Positions 1 through 6,940 of a DNA stretch of 64,000 bases are shown piece by piece. The DNA comes from Azophilus sp965199705. GTDB taxonomy: Bacteria; Pseudomonadota; Gammaproteobacteria; Pseudomonadales; Azotimanducaceae. The DNA lies in assembly GCA_965199705.1 (NCBI GenBank), contig OZ241359.1, forward strand, positions 806,001 to 870,000, given 5' to 3'. The notes beneath the pieces are model-generated. The model saw only the letters and a list, made by a program, of their open reading frames with translations. It was not told where the DNA came from and ran no database searches. The first letter of the stretch is position 1, and every line of letters starts with the position of its first letter. The translations under genes were made by a program, and so were the position numbers.

Positions 1-1
1 C

Positions 2-511
2 ATTCCCGAGCGTCCCGGCAGTTTTCGCAGGCTGTGTCGGGCATTGGGCGGTCACGCCATTACCGAGTTCAACTACCGCTGTGCAGACCCGGACCGGGCG
101 CACGTTTATCTCGGGCTGCAGGTGGATTCAGACGACAACCGCAAGCAGCTCGTCAACGAGCTGCTGCGGGAAGGCTATGGCGTCATCGACATGACCGATA
201 ACGAAGCCGCCAAGCTGCACGTTCGGCACATGGTCGGCGGGCGCACGGTGCACGCCCGGGCCGAGGTGTTGTATCGCTTCGAGTTCCCGGAGCGCAAGGA
301 AGGCCTGGTCACCTTCCTGGATGGTCTCGGCAGCGATTGGAACATCACCATGTTCCACTATCGCAATCACGGCGCCGCCTGGGGCCGGGTGCTCGCAGGT
401 TTTGAAGCCGCGCCGACCGACCGGGGCCGGCTCGCGGCCTATCTGGACCGCATCGGCTACCGCTATTGGGAAGAGACCGCCAATCCAGCCTACGAATTGT
501 TCTTGCAGTAG
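2..511 (+). CDS. ilvA: Threonine ammonia-lyase, biosynthetic (C-terminal part)
   Basis: This is the 3' end of the threonine dehydratase of isoleucine biosynthesis; the 5' part lies outside the window. The 169 visible residues cover the paired ACT-like regulatory domains. The reading frame is open from base 2 and starts IPERPGSF, a hallmark of the first ACT-like repeat. It is followed by ITEFNYR, then DNEAAKLHVRHMVGG and YRFEFPERKEGL of the second repeat, and WNITMFHYRNHGAAWGRVL near the end. In the family these repeats bind isoleucine and valine and control the PLP-dependent catalytic domain, so feedback control is probably intact. The TTG at 44 is internal to the frame and is not a start. 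Confidence 0.93.
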   Translation: MPERPGSFRRLCRALGGHAITEFNYRCADPDRAHVYLGLQVDSDDNRKQLVNELLREGYGVIDMTDNEAAKLHVRHMVGGRTVHARAEVLYRFEFPERKEGLVTFLDGLGSDWNITMFHYRNHGAAWGRVLAGFEAAPTDRGRLAAYLDRIGYRYWEETANPAYELFLQ

Positions 512-627
512 CCTGGCCGGCGCAGACTGTATTCGGGATGGCGCGTCGAAAGCGGAAGCAGCCGGTTGAAAGGCACTCTATATCCGCCATTTAGATCAGT
601 GCCCTGGCGATATATCCGGGCGATCCC

Positions 628-1575
628 GTGCTGAGCGGGCAGCACATCGATTCTTCGCCGCGGATCCTGGCGGCTGCGCTGCTCTGTCTGCTTGCCGCGC
701 TCGCTGCGGGCGTCTATCTGCAAAACCCGGCGGTCGCACTCCTGGGCGGGGTGCTTGTGCGTCTTGGTTTTGGCGTCAACCCGGTCAGGCACGGCATCCG
801 ATATGGCGCCATCAGCCTGCAAAGCGCTGTGGTTTTGCTTGGCTTCGGCCTGGGCTTCGATCAGATGATGACCGTTTCTGCCGATTACGGGCTGATCGTG
901 GCCGCCTTTGTGCTGTTGACGCTCTTCGCGGGGTGGATGGTTGCGCGCCTGGCTCGCGGCGACCGTATCGAATCCATGCTGCTGATCGGCGGCACGGCGA
1001 TTTGTGGAGCGACTGCGATCGCGACGCTCGCCGCAGTGGTTGGCGCCAGGCCGCACCAGCTGGCGGCGACCACCGGCATTGTGTTCGTCCTGAATGCCGT
1101 GGCGCTCCTCACCTTTCCCTGGCTCGGTGGCTGGATGGGGCTTGGCCAGGAGACCTTTGGCGTTTGGGCCGCGCTTGCGATTCACGACACCAGCTCGGTG
1201 GTCGCGACGGCAGCCATCTATGGCGATGAGGCAGCGGCGGTAGCGACCACGGTCAAGCTGGGGCGGACGCTGTGGCTGATTCCACTCGCCTTTGCTGCGA
1301 GCATCGTCTTTGCCAGCGGCGAAGCAAGATTGCGGGTTCCGGTGTTCGTTCTGCTGTTCGTTTGCGCAGCGTTGATTGGCGGACTGGTCGGATTCGGGCA
1401 GGTGGTTACAGACGCAATTGGCTACGCCAGCAAGGTCTTGCTGGTGCTCGCGCTGGGATTGATCGGGTTGCAACTCGATTGGCGGAGTTTGCGCCAGCTA
1501 TCCCTGTCTGGCGTACTCCTGGGCGTCGGCCTGTGGCTCATTGTGGCCCCGTTGGCGCTGTTGCTGGTGGTTTGA
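628..1575 (+). CDS. UPF0324 (YeiH-type) inner-membrane protein, putative anion exporter
   Basis: A 315-residue hydrophobic protein with about ten membrane segments. The family signature GGTAICGATAIATLA is present near residue 120, followed by AIHDTSSVVATAA and a conserved VKLGRTLW segment. These identify the UPF0324/YeiH family, often annotated as putative sulfate exporters, although the substrate is not experimentally firm. It begins at a GTG and is slightly shorter than YeiH of Escherichia coli, mainly at the N terminus. It stands alone, 116 bp after ilvA, with no partner gene that would suggest a substrate. Confidence 0.85.
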   Translation: MLSGQHIDSSPRILAAALLCLLAALAAGVYLQNPAVALLGGVLVRLGFGVNPVRHGIRYGAISLQSAVVLLGFGLGFDQMMTVSADYGLIVAAFVLLTLFAGWMVARLARGDRIESMLLIGGTAICGATAIATLAAVVGARPHQLAATTGIVFVLNAVALLTFPWLGGWMGLGQETFGVWAALAIHDTSSVVATAAIYGDEAAAVATTVKLGRTLWLIPLAFAASIVFASGEARLRVPVFVLLFVCAALIGGLVGFGQVVTDAIGYASKVLLVLALGLIGLQLDWRSLRQLSLSGVLLGVGLWLIVAPLALLLVV

Positions 1576-1642
1576 TTGAACGGCATATTGATATTGCCGA
1601 TTGGTCTTTCCCACATGGATCGCCCAAGGTAGCGTGCCGCGC

Positions 1643-1735
1643 ATGAGCCTGTTCAATACCCGTCTTGACCGCGCCAGCCTGCTGGCTGCGGCCGTGTTTC
1701 TGGCCTACCTGCTGGTTCCTTTCTGGGCCGCATAG
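1643..1735 (+). CDS. Possible 30-residue single-span membrane peptide
   Basis: A short open frame starting at an ATG encodes a basic/polar head (MSLFNTRLDR) followed by a run of about 18 hydrophobic residues ending VPFWAA. This is the profile of a single-pass membrane microprotein. It lies between the UPF0324 gene and the convergent def gene. The Shine-Dalgarno match (AAGG about 13 bases upstream) is weak and there is no family match I can name, so it could be chance in a GC-rich intergenic stretch. Confidence 0.3.
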   Translation: MSLFNTRLDRASLLAAAVFLAYLLVPFWAA

Positions 1736-1757
1736 CAGCCGCGGACCAGCCTGTCGG

Positions 1758-2294
1758 CTAGGCCGCCGTGTGATAGCGCAGATACTCCTCATCGAAGGCG
1801 ATGCGGCTACGGTCCGTGATTCGGTCGAGATAGAGTTTGCCGTCCAGGTGGTCGAACTCGTGCTGGATCACCGTGGCCAGAAAGTCCTGTAATTCGATCT
1901 CGAAGGCGCTTCCGTCAAGGCGCTGCGCCGATACCCGGACATGCCGCGGTCGCTGCACATAGCCCCGCAATCCCGGTACTGAAAGACAGCCCTCCCAGCA
2001 GCCTTGCAGCGCTGGATCAAGTATCGTCACCACAGGGTTGACAAACACGGTAAGCGGCAAGGGCGGGACTTCGCCGTAGCGGCTCGGGCCGCCAGGCGCC
2101 TCAATGATCGCAAGGCGAATCGGCTCGTTGATCTGTGGTGCGGCCAGGCCAACGCCGCCATAGTCGTGCAGGGTGTCGATCATGTCGTCCACCAGCTTTG
2201 CCAGCGCCCTTGTGCCGATCGCCTCCGGGGCCACCGGTACAGCAACCTGGCGCAGGGTGGGATGCCCCATGCGGATGATCTTGCGAATTGCCAT
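1758..2294 (-). CDS. def: Peptide deformylase
   Basis: This enzyme removes the formyl group from the N-terminal methionine of new proteins in the cytoplasm. All three metal-site motifs are present in the 178 residues: GVGLAAPQ (about 47-54), EGCLSVP (101-107, metal-ligand Cys103) and QHEFDHLDG (144-152, two His ligands and catalytic Glu146). The start at 2294 is preceded by a strong AGGAGGA site. An upstream in-frame start exists but would add 43 residues that do not look like the family. The common partner fmt is not adjacent; instead the gene follows the cyclo-ligase gene by 38 bp in the same direction. Both belong to formyl-folate-linked metabolism, which may explain the pairing. Confidence 0.95.
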   Translation of the reverse strand: MAIRKIIRMGHPTLRQVAVPVAPEAIGTRALAKLVDDMIDTLHDYGGVGLAAPQINEPIRLAIIEAPGGPSRYGEVPPLPLTVFVNPVVTILDPALQGCWEGCLSVPGLRGYVQRPRHVRVSAQRLDGSAFEIELQDFLATVIQHEFDHLDGKLYLDRITDRSRIAFDEEYLRYHTAA

Positions 2295-2332
2295 GCTTCC
2301 TCCTGTCGGGCTGGCTGAAATTCTGGCCAGCG

Positions 2333-2956
2333 TCAGTTCCGTTGCGCCGAGAATGTCCCAAGCCGTCGGCTGAATATCCGCCAACCGGCCTCCGAAAGCG
2401 TCGCGTCGAGCGGCAGGTCCCAAGGCTCCGCCGGCAGTGTGTCGGTTCGCTGCGCCTCGTGCGCCACGCCAACAAGCAATGGCCGCCGCTCGCCAGGGTA
2501 TCTGCCGAAGTGCCGATCATAGTAACCGCCACCCATGCCCAAGCGGTTGCCGCTCTCGTCAAAGGCGACCAGAGGCATCAGCACCAACCCCAGGCTGTTG
2601 CTGTGCACCCAGGCAGCCCCGGGCGCCGGCTCCTCGATGTTGAAGCGGTTCCGTACCAGAGGCAATCCTGGCTGATAGCGATAGAAAGCCATGCCATCCT
2701 GGCCATCAATCACAGGCAGCGCCAACAGCTTGCGCATTCGGTGCAGCACCGCCAGCAGGGGCCGAAGATTCGGCTCACCGTCGATGCCGAGGAAGGCGGC
2801 CAGGCGGCGGTATCGCCAGGCCAGCGGTGAGCTCAGGAACTGGCGCTGAATGGCGGCAGCGTGTCGCCGTTGCTGCGTTGCCGTCAGCGCGCGCCGGAGC
2901 CGCCGATACCGGCGGCGCAGAGCCTGGCGGCCTTCAGCGCCCAAATGCGGGCGCAA
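2333..2956 (-). CDS. 5-formyltetrahydrofolate cyclo-ligase
   Basis: This enzyme converts 5-formyltetrahydrofolate to 5,10-methenyltetrahydrofolate using ATP, returning a storage folate to the one-carbon pool. The 207-residue protein carries the nucleotide- and folate-binding motif DESGNRLGMGGGYYDR at about 133-148 and the usual basic N-terminal helix. Its start lies only about 8 bp from the 3' end of the 6S RNA gene on the same strand, the arrangement of ssrS-ygfA in enterobacteria, so the two are probably co-transcribed and the mRNA processed. The next gene downstream is def. Confidence 0.92.
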   Translation of the reverse strand: MRPHLGAEGRQALRRRYRRLRRALTATQQRRHAAAIQRQFLSSPLAWRYRRLAAFLGIDGEPNLRPLLAVLHRMRKLLALPVIDGQDGMAFYRYQPGLPLVRNRFNIEEPAPGAAWVHSNSLGLVLMPLVAFDESGNRLGMGGGYYDRHFGRYPGERRPLLVGVAHEAQRTDTLPAEPWDLPLDATLSEAGWRIFSRRLGTFSAQRN

Positions 2957-2964
2957 GGCAAAAG

Positions 2965-3148
2965 AGAAGTCTCCCGAAGATGCCGCTGATGGCTAACCCT
3001 GAACCGTCGTGGTTCAAGGCGGGATCCAGGTCAACGCCTAAGGCGTCCCGTAATGTACGGGCGGGCACACCAGCGCTGGCGCCCGGATCCCTTTCGTTTG
3101 TATAACGGCTCAAGGACGACACCATCTGGCCAACATCCCAGGAGACAG
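2965..3148 (-). ncRNA. ssrS: 6S RNA
   Basis: Read on the minus strand, this segment matches the ends of gammaproteobacterial 6S RNA. The 5' part has CTCCTGGGATGTTGGCCAG followed by CCTTGAGCCG. The 3' part has CCTTGAACCACGACGGTTC, then AGGGTTAGCCATCAGCGGC and CATCTTCGGGAGAC. The first GTCTCC can pair with the last GGAGAC to form the closing stem, and the length (about 184 nt) fits. Its position just upstream of the cyclo-ligase gene is the conserved one. 6S RNA mimics an open promoter and sequesters sigma-70 RNA polymerase in stationary phase. Ends are estimated to within a few bases. Confidence 0.9.
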
Positions 3149-3153
3149 GCGAC

Positions 3154-3181
3154 AGTATAGCGAACCGGATTCCGGCTAGAA
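3154..3181 (-). promoter_or_regulatory. Probable promoter of 6S RNA
   Basis: A TATACT hexamer at 3159-3154 (minus strand) sits 5-6 bases before the inferred 5' end of 6S RNA and is a good sigma-70 -10 box. The -35 region about 17 bp further upstream (near 3181-3176) reads TTTCTA, a poor match. The promoter lies at the stop codon of the truncated ATPase gene. Confidence 0.45.
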
Positions 3182-4069
3182 ACGAAGCAGCCGCAGCGGC
3201 AAGGGCGCCGTCGGCAACCCATTGATTGCGCCCGGTCGGCGGCTCCTGGTCCAGATTTCGCCGTTGCCGTAGCGGGCGACCTGCATGACTGACTTGGGCC
3301 GTAGCTGATTGGTCCACTTGACTTCAACCGGCCAGAACCGGCCCTGGCGCACATAGGCCACATCCACTTCAGCCCGCGCCTTGATATAAAAGGTGGGGTG
3401 AGCGCGTCGGCAATGGGCCGCCACGCAAGCTTCCACAATCTTCGAGGCCAACACCGGATCCCGTGTCGCTGGCTGAATCTGCGCATTGAATGGATCCGTT
3501 GTCGGATGCAGCCAGGCGCGTGTCGCATGAAAGATGAAGGGGTCGCAGAACATCAGTTTTTTCGCCTTCTTGGGCGCTGCGGTCAACTGGTCTTCGCGCA
3601 AGGCGTGGACGACAGCCAGGGCGTCCATCCGCTCAAGCAGCGCCACGTATTCGGCAACGGTCTTTGGATGGTCGATGGACAGATCCTGCGCCATGGCGTT
3701 CCAGGTGACTTGACTGGCGTAGCGCCGGATCACTGCCGTCAGGACTTCGCGCAGATAGGCCTCTTGCCGACCCCGTTTCACCACATCGCCTCGGATCCAG
3801 TCAGAATAGGTCGCGAGTGTCCCCGGGCGAATCTCGCCGTGGCTGGCCAGATCGTTGATGGCGGTGAGGTAGCCGCCGTGTAGCAGATAGCGATCAAATG
3901 ACTCGTAGAGCCCCTCGATCAATTCAGCGTTGATGGAAGCTGCCGGACGCTCCGCGAGTTCGTCGAGCGCCCCGAAACCGCCTGCCAGGATGAGAAACTC
4001 CCGAAAGGAAAGTGGGTGCAGGTGGAAGTCTGCCTGGGCTGCGTCTCCCCGCCGCCCTGGGAATCGCAT
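3176..4069 (-). pseudogene. AAA+ ATPase with DUF4143-like C-terminal part, lacking its P-loop
   Basis: The 297 residues resemble the second half of the ATPases that combine an N-terminal AAA+ domain with a DUF4143-type nuclease-like C-terminal region. Visible landmarks are LHPLSFREFLI near the start, the helical middle SQVTWNAMAQDLSIDHPKTV (winged-helix-like) and a C-terminal ARAEVDVAYV...FWPVEVKW block, which has the spacing of a PD-(D/E)XK core (Asp, Glu, Lys). Family members usually have about 130 further residues with Walker A and B motifs. Here an in-frame TGA lies 33-36 bases upstream of the ATG and no P-loop is encoded, so the gene is 5'-truncated. A short repeat array precedes it at 4097-4168. 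It could still be expressed as a nuclease-like fragment. Confidence 0.6.
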
Positions 4070-4096
4070 CCGCGCCTCTTGAATGAACGCCAGAAC

Positions 4097-4168
4097 TCAA
4101 TGACTAAATTTAATCACTGACCAATGCCCAGATTTGAAGGTCAATCAATGCAAGAATTCGATCACTGA
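4097..4168. repeat. Three tandem imperfect 24-bp repeats upstream of the truncated ATPase
   Basis: Units lie at 4097-4120, 4121-4144 and 4145-4168. The outer two agree at 18 of 24 positions, both beginning TCAATG and ending ATCACTGA. The middle one is more diverged (CAATG and ATTT retained). The outer units are themselves quasi-palindromic. The array is AT-rich against a GC-rich background and ends 28 bp from the ATPase start, so it may be an operator for autoregulation. Confidence 0.55.
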
Positions 4169-4399
4169 ACAGTGACCGGATCACGTCGGAAGGTTGGTGG
4201 TCAGCGAGGGCGAACGGCCAGCGATCTGCCCGCCGCTCGCCCTGCGGAAGCCCTGCCCGAGACTGTGCCGCAGTCTCCTGTTCCCGGTTGTCGATCAGTC
4301 AACGGGTTGTGGCCAGACGGCTCGCACCAGGGCCTGTTGACACTATGCTCACGGGCGCTGTTGACCCCCGCAAGGGAGCCGAAGGCCGGGCGCGCCTGA
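4169..4399. other. Intergenic region between truncated ATPase and FAH-family gene
   Basis: No convincing gene is visible. The octamer CTGTTGAC occurs twice, at 4334 and 4358, in similar contexts. The segment may be left over from loss of the ATPase gene's 5' part. Confidence 0.4.
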
Positions 4400-5299
4400 T
4401 CAGCGGATGAAGCGCTCGCCCTCGTCCCGAACCACCTGGTTCTCGATGTGGCCCAGGCCAGAAATCTCGATGCGGACCACCTGACCTTCGCGCAGCCAGG
4501 GCTGCCCCGGCCTGAACATCGCAACGCCTGCGGAGGTGCCCGTGGCAATCACATCGCCCGGCAGGAGCGTGAACGCGGTGGACAGATGCGCAATCTGTTG
4601 CTCGATCTTGAAGTGCATCTCGCCGGTGTTGAAGTTCTGCCGTTCTTCCCCGTCAACCGTCAATCTCACGTGCAGGTTGCAGGGGTCGGACACTTCGTCC
4701 GCCGTGACCAGCGCCGGCCCCATGGGGCAATGGCTGTCCCATGACTTGCCCATGGTCATGGTCGGCGTAGCACGCTGCCAGTCACGTATCGTGACATCGT
4801 TGAGCACCAGGTAGCCGGCCACAACTTGCAGGGCGTCCGCTTCCGGCACCCGCCGGCAGGTCTTGCCAATCACCACGCCGAGTTCGGCCTCATAGTCCAG
4901 TTGAACGGATTCGGGCGGCAGGCGAATGGGGTCATAAGGGCCTGTAGCGGCAGTGTTCTGCTTGTTGAAGACGATCGGCCGCTCGGGCGTTTCAAGGCCC
5001 CGCGCCTTGCGCACCGCCTCGGGCATTTCCAGTATGTGCGACATGTAATTGAGCCCCACGGCAAGAATCCTTGGCGGCCTGGGAACCGGGCACTCCAGAT
5101 GCACATCGGCAAGGCTGGTATCAGGCGCGCCGGCATCGGCTGCGGCCCGGGCGCGGCTCAGCATGTGCTCACCACCCGCAAGCAGTGCGATCATGTCCGT
5201 GGGAATAGCGCTGTCGATCCGGTTCAGGTCGCAGATCCGATCACCGCGAACGGCGCCGGTTCTGGTTTCGCCATTCAGGGTATAGCTGATGAGTCTCAT
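4400..5299 (-). CDS. Fumarylacetoacetate hydrolase family protein
   Basis: The 299-residue protein has the FAH fold signature: ILAVGLNYMSHILEM, then the metal-binding segment LDYEAELGVVIGK (Glu-x-Glu) around 135-147, and GDVIATGTSAGVAM near the C terminus. Family enzymes hydrolyse or decarboxylate 1,3-dicarbonyl acids in aromatic degradation, or act as oxaloacetate decarboxylases and related hydratases. The sequence does not decide which. The ATG at 5299 opens MRLISYTLNG, typical for the N-terminal domain. It stands alone, downstream of the receiver gene on the same strand with an 87-bp gap. Confidence 0.88.
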   Translation of the reverse strand: MRLISYTLNGETRTGAVRGDRICDLNRIDSAIPTDMIALLAGGEHMLSRARAAADAGAPDTSLADVHLECPVPRPPRILAVGLNYMSHILEMPEAVRKARGLETPERPIVFNKQNTAATGPYDPIRLPPESVQLDYEAELGVVIGKTCRRVPEADALQVVAGYLVLNDVTIRDWQRATPTMTMGKSWDSHCPMGPALVTADEVSDPCNLHVRLTVDGEERQNFNTGEMHFKIEQQIAHLSTAFTLLPGDVIATGTSAGVAMFRPGQPWLREGQVVRIEISGLGHIENQVVRDEGERFIR

Positions 5300-5386
5300 G
5301 CTGTGTCTCTCGCTTGCTCGGTGGTGACGTGACGCACGGAATCTGCCTGGTTCGGCGTGCGAATGTGGTTGGCCACAAGTAACTGG

Positions 5387-6940
5387 TTATTTTCCCTTGG
5401 AAATTCTCCGCAGCCATTCTGATTCATCCACTGCAACTCGGCTCAGCGAGTCCGCTACTTCCTGGGCTATCCGCTGTGCGTATTCGGCTTTGAGCTCACC
5501 CAGCCAATGGTATTGAGTGCCTTCAGCATCCTTGAACTCGAAGTGCCCGTCGGATTTGTTCGCGATCACCGGGGAAGGTGCGCCGGACGGTTGGAACGTT
5601 CTGTATTCCCACCGAGATGAATCAAGTTCGATACCCATTCGCTGGAAGTTGCCGTTGCGCTTCACAACGATCTGTGTCGATTTCTTGTCTGGCTCGACAA
5701 TGGGAAGGAAGAGAAATCGAGTTTCATCCTTCAGTCTGACGCAATCGCAGCGGGGCCTCATGCAAAGCAGGTGCGATGTGGACTTGCCGGACGAGTCAGT
5801 GATGACCGATCCCAGCCACAAGATCGGTGGTGGTGCGTTGTACACTGTCCTGAAGCTCATGATCCATGCCAACTCTTTGTCGAGATTGGCAACATTGGAA
5901 CCAGCGAAGCCTTCTGACAGATATTGGAAGTCTTTTTCGCGCAGGTTACTTGCCTTGAGACCGTCTGTGACCAACTCGACCGTCTGATCCAGCGTGAGCG
6001 TCTTGTCGCCGAATTTGAAGGGTGCATGTTCAGCGCCCTTGCGCCTGATCCATTTCTCCACCGCTTGCGCACCTGCCGGAGATTTATCGACCACGGAGTT
6101 TTCCATCAAACCGCGCAGTTCCTCGGCGATCAGCGTCACAATTTGTCGCTCAGCATCATCCTGATTGGGCAGACACGTCCTGTGGGCGAGAAATGCGGGG
6201 TCCAATCTCTTGCTGAACCGATCCAGCACCTTGTGCTCGCCCTCTCGAACCGCCGACAAAGAAGTAAGCGCAATGCCGGGGAGCAGGCCCTCGGTCATGG
6301 CGGCAAAATCTTGAGCCAGTCGATCGGGAAGTTCGGTCTCCGCCACAATCCGACACTTCAGACCCTTCGGCAGATTGACCCCGGTCTTTGCATACAGCAC
6401 CACCAGGCCATGCCGATAAGCGATCTCCGTCTTGGCTTCGTTCTCGGCAGGCTCAAGACCAGCGTTCTTGAGTTCAGCAGACACATCCTTGCAGATTCCA
6501 TCCAGCCCTGCCTCACCGGTGTAGATAGCCACCAGCCGCAGCGCATGGTGGTCGGAATTTTCATCCAGCAGGTCGTGAAGCAGCTCAAGAGCGTACTTTG
6601 ACTCTCCATCTTGCAGGAGCCAATCGAGCACCACGATGTCGGCTTGCCTCAAGGTGGCCAATTCTGACTTGTTGGGACCGATCACCCCACAAATGATCCC
6701 GAGCGCGGAGAACGCATTCGTGATGGCGCCGGCATCCAGATCGTGCGTTTTCTCTTCAGGGTCTGGTCTTTGATCTTCTCCGCCGGAAGGCAAGTTGTTT
6801 CTGCCTGGCTGGACCAACCCGGGCTGCGGGCTGCTGCCTACACTGCCAGGCATATGGGCTCTGTCATCAACAACCACCGCTGTTTGGAGGAAGCGCCGAG
6901 CCAACGCATCTGCAGAACCTGTACACCCTTTGTCTGGCAT
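5387..6940 (-). CDS. Receiver-domain protein, output of the methyltransferase/kinase operon
   Basis: 517 residues. The N-terminal part looks like a divergent response-regulator receiver: paired acidic residues in TAVVVDD (25-26), a hydrophobic strand ending in the likely phospho-acceptor ADIVVLDW (Asp106), then LVAIYTGE (Thr141) and LYAKTG (Lys185). A long linker (30-75) separates the first strand from the rest. The remaining 300 residues match no family I know; they contain a Cys trio (393, 398, 400) in LLCMRPRCDC and no DNA-binding helix-turn-helix that I can see. The ATG at 6940 overlaps the stop of the kinase gene as TGATG, implying translational coupling; a GTG at 6943 is an alternative. 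As last gene of the operon it is the natural phosphorelay output or effector. Confidence 0.7.
   Translation of the reverse strand: MPDKGCTGSADALARRFLQTAVVVDDRAHMPGSVGSSPQPGLVQPGRNNLPSGGEDQRPDPEEKTHDLDAGAITNAFSALGIICGVIGPNKSELATLRQADIVVLDWLLQDGESKYALELLHDLLDENSDHHALRLVAIYTGEAGLDGICKDVSAELKNAGLEPAENEAKTEIAYRHGLVVLYAKTGVNLPKGLKCRIVAETELPDRLAQDFAAMTEGLLPGIALTSLSAVREGEHKVLDRFSKRLDPAFLAHRTCLPNQDDAERQIVTLIAEELRGLMENSVVDKSPAGAQAVEKWIRRKGAEHAPFKFGDKTLTLDQTVELVTDGLKASNLREKDFQYLSEGFAGSNVANLDKELAWIMSFRTVYNAPPPILWLGSVITDSSGKSTSHLLCMRPRCDCVRLKDETRFLFLPIVEPDKKSTQIVVKRNGNFQRMGIELDSSRWEYRTFQPSGAPSPVIANKSDGHFEFKDAEGTQYHWLGELKAEYAQRIAQEVADSLSRVAVDESEWLRRISKGK

Noticed and set aside
490..1473. Long open frame antisense to the UPF0324 gene
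   Set aside because: Low-complexity Gln/Arg/His-rich composition and complete overlap with a well-supported membrane protein; a shadow of GC-rich codon use.
4097..4168. CRISPR array
   Set aside because: Only three adjoining 24-bp units without spacers and no cas genes; a tandem operator-like repeat fits better.
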